11,038 nucleotides of DNA from Chloroflexota bacterium (GTDB lineage Bacteria; Chloroflexota; Anaerolineae; Aggregatilineales; Phototrophicaceae), in contig JAPOYU010000087.1 of assembly GCA_026706395.1 (NCBI GenBank), positions 13,153 through 24,190 of the forward strand. Reading direction: 5' to 3'. Numbering within the stretch: position 1 is the stretch's first letter; each line of letters opens with the position of its first letter. Position numbers and translations under genes: made by a program. A model generated the notes under the pieces. It made no database searches. It saw only the letters and a list, made by a program, of their open reading frames with translations, and had not been told where the DNA came from. Of this stretch, positions 6,454-11,038 are shown piece after piece.

Positions 6454-6563
6454 TTAAGTCGGACGCTCGCCAACTTAATGGGCCGCTAGATTTATGTTAA
6501 AGCAATTCGCCCTTTTCTTGATGCTGCCTTTAAGCGCATTAACACTTTTCAATAGTCCCTTAA
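6454..6563. promoter_or_regulatory. Cluster of six TTAA motifs in the pstS/dppB divergent spacer (candidate Pho-box-like region)
   Basis: TTAA begins at 6454, 6475, 6497, 6530, 6539 and 6560 in an AT-rich stretch of the 273-bp spacer between the divergent pstS and the dppB-like gene. The intervals 21, 22, 33 and (6539 to 6560) 21 bp are close to 2, 2, 3 and 2 turns of the helix; 6530/6539 are 9 bp apart and form TTAA-5bp-TTAA. Known Pho boxes of Bacillus (TTAACA-type) and cyanobacteria (CTTAAC-type) contain TTAA in tandem copies. Three copies here extend to TTAAC (minus strand at 6454 and 6497, plus strand at 6539). I found no convincing -35/-10 pair for either gene. Confidence 0.4.
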
Positions 6564-6651
6564 TTGAACGGACAATCAGCGCGCGTCGTTGGTGAAATCT
6601 CCAACAGACGCTAGAATGGTGGACGACTGGAAAGCGCCGGACTTAAGTTTC

Positions 6652-7677
6652 ATGGTCAAGTATTTTCAGCGCCGCCTGCTGCAAGCGATTCCGACATTCT
6701 TCGGCGTCACGATACTGTCCTTCCTCATCATCTTATCCGCGCCGGGCGATCCAGTGGCGATGATCACCTGGGGACCCGATCTCAATAGCGAAGCCAACGA
6801 TGCGATGCGGCGGCAGCTCGGTCTCGATCAACCTCCCTTGACGCAGTACATCTACTGGCTCATCGGCAACGACTGGACGCTGATCGACTACGATGGCGAT
6901 GGCATCGGCGAGACGCCCGGTGACCGATACGGCATTCTGCGCCTCGACTTTGGCAAGTCCATCAAGAACAAGCGCCCGGTCATGCAGCAGCTCTTTAAGC
7001 GCATACCAGCGACGCTGCGGCTGGGCGTGGCCGCGCTCACAATCGGTTTCTTGATGGGAGTCGTCCTGGGGGTGCTGGCGGCCGTCTTCCACCGCACCTG
7101 GGTCGATCAGGTCATCCGCATCATATCCGTGGTGGGCAACGCCGTGCCTCAATTCTGGCTCGGCTTGCTGCTGATCATCATATTCGGCGTGCAGTTGGAT
7201 CTGCTGCCCATCAGCGGTATGCAGAACATTACGCGGCGCGGCGGCTTTGATCTGGCTGATGCTTTGCGCCACATGATCCTGCCGGTCTTCGTCTTGTCTC
7301 TGAACTGGATCGCCTTCCTTTCACGCTTTACGAGGACGCAAATACTCGAAGTCTTGCAGCAGGATTACGTCCGCACCGCTTTCGCCAAAGGGCTGAACGA
7401 GCGGGTGATCTGGCTACGCCACGCGCTGCGCAACGGTCTGCTGCCGGTGGCGACCTTTCTCGGGCCCGCCATCGGCACGGTGCTGGCCGGCGCGGTCATC
7501 GTCGAGCAGGTCTTTCAGTGGCCCGGCATGGGCAAGCTGATCATCGACGCCGTCTTCGCCCGCGATTATCCGGTGGTGATGGGCTCGGTCGTGATCGCTT
7601 CTGTCATGTTTATCGGGGGCGTGCTGCTCTCCGATATCATGTACGTCATCCTTGACCCGCGTATCCGGCTGGAGTAA
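6652..7677 (+). CDS. dppB: Dipeptide/oligopeptide-type ABC transporter permease, DppB family
   Basis: First membrane subunit of a family 5 (peptide/nickel/sugar-type) ABC importer, 341 residues from the chosen start. The N-terminus YFQRRLLQAIPTFFGVTILSF is the family's standard opening with TM1. Further membrane segments lie at about 122-146, 153-180, 206-225, 264-286 and 309-335. The EAA loop RTAFAKGLNERVIWLRHALR (241-260) contacts the ATPases, and the end LDPRIRLE is typical. The frame is open from a TTG at 6589, but only the ATG at 6652 matches the family start; no clear ribosome-binding site precedes any candidate. The first outer loop (about 30-120) is longer than in enteric DppB and carries an acidic D79-Y-D81-G-D83-G motif. 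Substrate is unknown, so the symbol is family-level. It ends 7 bp before the dppC start. Confidence 0.9.
   Translation: MVKYFQRRLLQAIPTFFGVTILSFLIILSAPGDPVAMITWGPDLNSEANDAMRRQLGLDQPPLTQYIYWLIGNDWTLIDYDGDGIGETPGDRYGILRLDFGKSIKNKRPVMQQLFKRIPATLRLGVAALTIGFLMGVVLGVLAAVFHRTWVDQVIRIISVVGNAVPQFWLGLLLIIIFGVQLDLLPISGMQNITRRGGFDLADALRHMILPVFVLSLNWIAFLSRFTRTQILEVLQQDYVRTAFAKGLNERVIWLRHALRNGLLPVATFLGPAIGTVLAGAVIVEQVFQWPGMGKLIIDAVFARDYPVVMGSVVIASVMFIGGVLLSDIMYVILDPRIRLE
7671..7674 (+). promoter_or_regulatory. Ribosome-binding site of the dppC-like gene
   Basis: GGAG within the last codons of the upstream permease gene, 10 bp before the ATG at 7685. It supports this ATG over the in-frame TTG at 7652, which would overlap the upstream gene by 26 bp. 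Confidence 0.65.
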
Positions 7678-7684
7678 GCGGCTG

Positions 7685-8599
7685 ATGGTGAAAGATTCCA
7701 AGGTAGCCGATTTGGCTTCGGGCGTTGCGCAGCGGCCGTCGCGCTCTTTTTGGCGCGATGCCGTCGCCTTCATCCTGCGCGACCGACTGACGATCTTTGC
7801 GGTGTCTGTGCTGATCGTCTTCACGCTTATCTGCACATTGATGCCGGTGATCTTCGAACGCGTATTCGACCTGGACGTCAACAGCACCAGCATCCCCAAC
7901 CGCTTCAAACAGCCGGGCGAGAGCGGTTACATCCTCGGCACCGATCAGCTCGGTCGGGATCAGTTCCTGCGCCTGATCTACGGCGGCCGCGTCTCCCTGA
8001 CCATCGCCTATCTCGCCAGCGTCATGACCGTCTTCATCGGCATCACGTTAGGCTTGCTCGCCGGCTACTACGGACGGCAAATTGACGATTTGATCTCCTG
8101 GGGCATCAACACGCTCAGCGCCATCCCGCCCCTCTTCCTGCTCTTGATCGCCTCCGCCATCTGGGAGCCATCGACTGAGGTGCTGGTCGTCGTGCTGGCG
8201 GCGCTGGGCTGGGTCGGGACCAGCCGGCTCGTCCGCGGCGAGGTGCTTTCGTTGAAGGAGCGCGACTATGTGCTTGCGGCGCGGGCGCTGGGCGCTTCCG
8301 ACTTCCGCATCCTCATCTCGCACATCCTGCCCAATGTCTTCTCGATCGTCATGGTCACCATGACCATCATCGCCGGCAACCTGATCCTCATCGAATCCGG
8401 CTTGAGCTATCTCGGCGTCGGCATCCAGCCGCCGACGCCCACCTGGGGCAACATGCTCACTGACTCGCGCAGCTATTTTGTCAGCGGCGTGCATCTGGTC
8501 TTCACGCCCGGCATCCTGATCATGATCACCGTGCTCTGCTTCTACCTGGTCGGCGACGGCCTTCGCGACGCGCTGGATCCGAGAAGATATCAGAAGTAA
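7685..8599 (+). CDS. dppC: Dipeptide/oligopeptide-type ABC transporter permease, DppC family
   Basis: Second membrane subunit of the same importer, 304 residues, normal length. Visible family features: a basic N-terminal region, TM1 about 36-57, the DppC hallmark LGTDQLGRD (84-92) followed by RLIYGGRVSL, TM2 about 105-127, EAA loop ERDYVLAARALGASDFRILI (192-211) and HILPN, the SYLGVGIQPPTPTWG stretch (241-255), and the C-terminal GDGLRDALDPR. It follows the DppB-like gene after 7 bp and is surely co-transcribed. The ATPase genes (dppD/dppF type) that often follow are missing from the window. The next gene is a WD40-like gene, and the binding-protein gene at the right edge is on the opposite strand. 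The importer must therefore be completed by genes elsewhere. Substrate cannot be told from the permease sequence. Confidence 0.93.
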   Translation: MVKDSKVADLASGVAQRPSRSFWRDAVAFILRDRLTIFAVSVLIVFTLICTLMPVIFERVFDLDVNSTSIPNRFKQPGESGYILGTDQLGRDQFLRLIYGGRVSLTIAYLASVMTVFIGITLGLLAGYYGRQIDDLISWGINTLSAIPPLFLLLIASAIWEPSTEVLVVVLAALGWVGTSRLVRGEVLSLKERDYVLAARALGASDFRILISHILPNVFSIVMVTMTIIAGNLILIESGLSYLGVGIQPPTPTWGNMLTDSRSYFVSGVHLVFTPGILIMITVLCFYLVGDGLRDALDPRRYQK

Positions 8600-8616
8600 A
8601 CCAAGACGCATACAGA

Positions 8617-8642
8617 TGTAATGGCGATCTATCGGGTCGCCC
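8617..8642 (+). repeat. 26-bp hairpin element, copy 1 (after dppC)
   Basis: TGTA, two bases, then arms GGCGATC (8623-8629) and GGTCGCC (8635-8641) around a 5-base loop (one G-T pair). It starts 18 bp after the dppC stop. The ends TGTA..GGCGA and GTCGCCC and the total length of 26 match the element at 10094-10119 read on the opposite strand, with 17 of 26 positions identical and differences mainly in the loop and inner arms. No T-run follows, so it is a weak terminator at most. Confidence 0.55.
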
Positions 8643-8785
8643 GCAAAGGCTACGTGCATCTTCAATTGTGCGAACTAACGTCTTCCCGACGAAAACGTAC
8701 TAGCGGTGCGCAACCAACTCGTCTCTGAATACAATAAAATTGTCCTATAGGCCGTTTCATCAGCGTCTATAGAATTTTGCCGAAC

Positions 8786-8815
8786 TTGACAATTCAAAAA
8801 GTGCCTTGCAATAAG
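8786..8815 (+). promoter_or_regulatory. Weak promoter candidate before the WD40-like gene
   Basis: A perfect TTGACA (8786-8791) is followed after 18 bp by AATAAG (8810-8815), four of six matches to the -10 consensus. Transcription would begin close to 8822, leaving almost no leader and excluding the ribosome-binding site at 8818-8821, which argues against it. The rest of the 231-bp spacer 8600-8830 is AT-rich toward this gene and holds a TACAAT (8730-8735) and two CTATAG palindromes (8745-8750, 8767-8772). No promoter is certain. Confidence 0.25.
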
Positions 8816-8817
8816 CT

Positions 8818-8821
8818 GGAG
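8818..8821 (+). promoter_or_regulatory. Ribosome-binding site of the WD40-like gene
   Basis: GGAG, 9 bp before the ATG at 8831. It selects this ATG over the in-frame TTG at 8777, and the chosen start places a signal peptide directly at the N-terminus. Confidence 0.65.
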
Positions 8822-8830
8822 AAAGTACTT

Positions 8831-10018
8831 ATGCGGCAGATTTGTAGGCGGATTTTGCTGGTTGTTTTTGTGCTATTCGGTCTTGCAAATCGGCCTGCGC
8901 ATTATTTGGCACAGGAGCAATATCCTTGGGGCACTGTACTGATTGCGATGTCCAACAGTGGGCGGCATTTGGCCGCGAAGTACGACACCGGCGAGAAAGA
9001 TGGCGATGAATTCTCCAGCGAAGTATGGATCTACAATCTTGATGATTTTTCGTCCACTCCGAGGCACCTTGCAGACACAGATCAGTTTTATTCCCAATTG
9101 TCCTTTAGTCCCGACAGCCATCAGATCGCAATCGCCGAGAAGGGGCGATTACGAGTGTTTAGCACCGAAGATCACTCGCAGATCCTTGATTTTCCGTACG
9201 CGTGGCAAGAGGATGTTGTTCACCATCGGCTGTCATTTAGTCCAGACAGCAGACACCTTATGTACTATCGCAACGTTCCGCACTATAGCAAGGTTTCGGG
9301 TGCTGACGAGGGCCGCATCATGATATGGGATATTGAAACAGGCTTGCGTGATCATGAGACTCCCTACCGAAGCCAGGATATTGCTGATGATCCACGGCTA
9401 AGTCCTGATTGGCGATACCTTCTAGATAGGTCGCATTCCGACGGGCTGAGAATATATGAATTTGATAGAGCAAACGGGCTTGGTTCGCGTATTGCCACGT
9501 TTCCGACGGCTGCCCGGGACACTGCATTCAGTGGCGATGACTCCCTATTCGCGTTCGTAGCGCGCGAAGACGAGATTCATGTGTATCGGACAGATACTTG
9601 GGAGCTTGCATACGTACAACTGCTTAGTGAGTACACCTGTCACGGCAAATATGCCATGTTGACTTTCCATCATCTAAATCCTTGGATGGCTTGCCTCGGG
9701 AATGAACGGTTGTCCGTTTGGGATATCGAGACCGGCGTACTGCTGCTCAGTGACGAAATAGACGTCTTTTTCAGTCTTATCTCTTGGGACTCTGGGATGT
9801 TGTTAGTGGACAATCGCAGATATACAGGACCAGGCGGTAAGGAAATCATCCTGTGGGATGCGAACAATGCGTTCGCAAAATCCACATTTCCAGGATGGAA
9901 TCCACGGTTGCATCCGAACGGTGAACTCATGGCAGCCATTAACCCTGATCAGAGAGTAACTGTGTGGAATATCAGATCGAAAGAACAATTGGCGGTTTTG
10001 CCCATGCCGCAGCAATAG
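8831..10018 (+). CDS. Secreted or membrane-anchored WD40-like beta-propeller protein
   Basis: A 395-residue protein of unknown function. The N-terminus MRQICRRILLVVFVLFGLA is basic then hydrophobic, a signal peptide or anchor, so the rest is probably extracytoplasmic. The body consists of about eight repeats of the WD40/TolB-like form, for example FSPDSHQIAIA..RLRVF (92-110), FSPDSRHLMYY..GRIMIWDIETG (136-171), LSPDWRYLLD..LRIYEF (190-211), FSGDDSLFAFV..IHVYR (233-253), LSVWDIETG (294-302), EIILWDA (338-344) and HPNGELMAAI..VTVWNI (361-381). No enzymatic domain is visible; such propellers usually bind partners. Its DNA is visibly AT-richer than its neighbours and uses codons such as AGG, AGA and ATA more freely, suggesting separate origin. 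It lies between dppC and a convergent binding-protein gene, flanked by inverted hairpin elements. The spacing of 231 bp from dppC argues for an independent transcript. Confidence 0.85.
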   Translation: MRQICRRILLVVFVLFGLANRPAHYLAQEQYPWGTVLIAMSNSGRHLAAKYDTGEKDGDEFSSEVWIYNLDDFSSTPRHLADTDQFYSQLSFSPDSHQIAIAEKGRLRVFSTEDHSQILDFPYAWQEDVVHHRLSFSPDSRHLMYYRNVPHYSKVSGADEGRIMIWDIETGLRDHETPYRSQDIADDPRLSPDWRYLLDRSHSDGLRIYEFDRANGLGSRIATFPTAARDTAFSGDDSLFAFVAREDEIHVYRTDTWELAYVQLLSEYTCHGKYAMLTFHHLNPWMACLGNERLSVWDIETGVLLLSDEIDVFFSLISWDSGMLLVDNRRYTGPGGKEIILWDANNAFAKSTFPGWNPRLHPNGELMAAINPDQRVTVWNIRSKEQLAVLPMPQQ

Positions 10019-10093
10019 CCGTCCTTCTCTGCGGATTGGGCCATACCCGACTGCAATACATAGGACCATATTTAGCGTCAAGCGCGCAGAAAA

Positions 10094-10119
10094 GGGCGAC
10101 TCACAGAGTCGCCCCTACA
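10094..10119 (-). terminator. 26-bp hairpin element, copy 2; intrinsic terminator for the right-edge gene
   Basis: A perfect 9-bp stem (arms GGGCGACTC 10094-10102 and GAGTCGCCC 10106-10114, loop of three) lies between two convergent genes. On the minus strand it is followed directly by TTTT, giving an intrinsic terminator for the substrate-binding gene; on the plus strand ATTTT comes after a 4-base gap, so it may act both ways. Read on the minus strand it begins TGTAGGGGCGA and ends GTCGCCC, the same layout and length as the element at 8617-8642. Confidence 0.7.
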
Positions 10120-10145
10120 TTTTCTAGATTTGTGGGCTGCGGGGA

Positions 10146-11038
10146 TTAGCCCTCAATCGTCCAATTGTGGATATCGGCTGTGTAGCCGTAGAAGACCCAG
10201 AAGGCAGCGGGCTGGAAGCCGCCGACGCGGGCGTTCGCCGTCTGCCAGATATTGGGCACGAAGGACCAGTCATACGCCAAATCTTCGTGCGCAATCCGTT
10301 GAATCTCGCGATAGATTTCGCCGCGCGCAGCCGTATCACAACCCGGCACCGTACGCGCCGCGTCTATCAGCGCGTCGATCTCCGGATTGACATAGGAAGC
10401 CAGGTTATTGCCGCTGCCCGGAATATCTTGCCGACTGTCGATCAGCGTCATAAAGTTGTTGGGGTCGGGCGCGCCGCCGGTGCCGCCGCTATTGCTCATG
10501 GAGGTGGCGTCATACATCTGGCCCAGATAGATATCGCTGATGTAATTCGCCCATTCCACTTTTTCCAGCGTGACATCAAAGCCGATGTCCTTCAGTTGAT
10601 CCTGCGCCACCAGGACGTGCGTCTCGAACATCAGCAGGATATCGCTGTAGGACACAGTGAATTCCAGGCGTTGGCCGTCCTTCTCGCGCACGCCATCGCC
10701 GTCGCTGTCGACCCAGCCGGCATCCTCCAGCATCTGCATCGCGGCTTCGGGGTCATAGGCATAGGGCTGCAAGTCGTGGTTGTAGGCCCAGCCTATGGCC
10801 GGGTTGACCGCGCCGATCAAAGGCGTGCCGCCATCTGAACCGCCCATGGTCGCGAGGACGTCCTGCTTGTTGTAGCCCATGGCCACCGCTTTGCGCACGG
10901 CCGGATCGCTGAAGATCGGGTGCGGCACTTGTTCAATCGGGTTGTCGTCTTCATCGTAAGCGGCGGATGGATGTTCGGGATCGACCCAATTCAGCGCGAA
11001 GAACTTGACCGACATCTGCGGGAAGATCTCCCACTGCA
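10146..11038 (-). CDS. C-terminal part of a family 5 (DppA/OppA-type) ABC substrate-binding protein, 5' end outside window
   Basis: The frame runs in from the right edge and stops with TAA at 10148-10146. About 297 codons are visible, and the ATG at 11015 is internal because the frame continues through QWEIFPQ to the edge. Family features of SBP_bac_5: FALNW followed by HPIFSDPAVRKAVAMGYNKQ, a YDPEAAMQMLEDAGW stretch, the acidic D-S-D-G-D-G-V-R-E-K-D-G turn, QLKDIGFDVTLEKVEW, and an ending rich in aromatic residues that describes the lower lobe (SFVPNIWQTANARVGG). It is an extracytoplasmic receptor that would deliver peptide or a similar ligand to DppB/DppC-type permeases. It may partner the two permeases in this window, but it is on the other strand and separated by the WD40-like gene, so this is inference. 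The ligand is unknown. Confidence 0.92.
   Translation of the reverse strand, partial: QWEIFPQMSVKFFALNWVDPEHPSAAYDEDDNPIEQVPHPIFSDPAVRKAVAMGYNKQDVLATMGGSDGGTPLIGAVNPAIGWAYNHDLQPYAYDPEAAMQMLEDAGWVDSDGDGVREKDGQRLEFTVSYSDILLMFETHVLVAQDQLKDIGFDVTLEKVEWANYISDIYLGQMYDATSMSNSGGTGGAPDPNNFMTLIDSRQDIPGSGNNLASYVNPEIDALIDAARTVPGCDTAARGEIYREIQRIAHEDLAYDWSFVPNIWQTANARVGGFQPAAFWVFYGYTADIHNWTIEG

Noticed and set aside
6391..6588. Sigma70-type promoters for pstS and the DppB-like gene
   Set aside because: TTGAAA and TTGATG -35-like hexamers occur but no acceptable -10 hexamer lies at the right distance, so none is called.
6589..6651. TTG, GTG and ATG upstream starts for the DppB-like gene
   Set aside because: The 21 extra residues are hydrophilic and do not fit the family, whose members begin just before the RRLL motif as from 6652; no ribosome-binding site supports the upstream starts.
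8048..8665. Minus-strand open frame of 205 codons over dppC
   Set aside because: Antisense to a clear permease gene, with the Asp/His-rich composition of a shadow frame.
8777..8830. TTG start for the WD40-like gene
   Set aside because: The ATG at 8831 has GGAG 9 bp upstream and puts the signal peptide at the N-terminus.
1..11038. tRNA or rRNA genes, CRISPR arrays, transposases
   Set aside because: No cloverleaf, regular direct-repeat array or transposase motif was seen in any spacer or frame.

Overview
The window looks like chromosomal DNA from a GC-rich bacterium, most likely of the phylum Chloroflexota (Anaerolineae-like or a related lineage). This is an inference from the style of the proteins: dipeptide-type permeases with an acidic DxDGDG loop, enlarged Pst permeases, and G/C-rich palindromic spacers between genes. 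I cannot run a database search, so the taxonomy is tentative. No RNA genes, CRISPR arrays or transposases are visible.

Left part (1-6378): the 3' end of a plus-strand gene, probably an ABC substrate-binding protein of the PF04392/COG2984 type, converges on a four-gene phosphate-uptake operon read on the minus strand in the order pstS-pstC-pstA-pstB. The operon ends at an intrinsic terminator (460-489). PstS captures phosphate, PstC and PstA form the membrane channel and PstB is the ATPase. No phoU or two-component genes are present in the window.

The operon's membrane proteins are unusual. PstC is 693 residues, about twice the normal size. It carries a complete second PstS-like domain in its first extracytoplasmic loop, and the segments of that domain are in circularly permuted order: the N-terminal SSTVYPLTE segment of PstS comes last. 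PstA is 596 residues, also about double, because of two different extracytoplasmic insertions that I do not recognise. The free PstS has a plain cleavable signal peptide and no lipobox. Together this suggests a phosphate importer with one diffusible and one permease-tethered binding domain. This is the main candidate for a poorly described system here.

Middle (6379-8599): a divergent 273-bp spacer holds six TTAA motifs, most of them spaced close to whole helical turns, which is a candidate Pho-box-like control region. It is followed by two plus-strand genes for permeases of a dipeptide/oligopeptide-type (DppB/DppC) ABC importer. Neither ATPase gene is in the window.

Right part (8600-11038): a secreted or membrane-anchored beta-propeller (WD40-like) protein is encoded in visibly AT-richer DNA and is bracketed by two inverted copies of a 26-bp hairpin element (8617-8642 and 10094-10119). 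Converging on it from the right edge is the C-terminal part of a family 5 (DppA/OppA-type) substrate-binding protein, which could be the binding partner of the DppBC permeases although it lies on the other strand.
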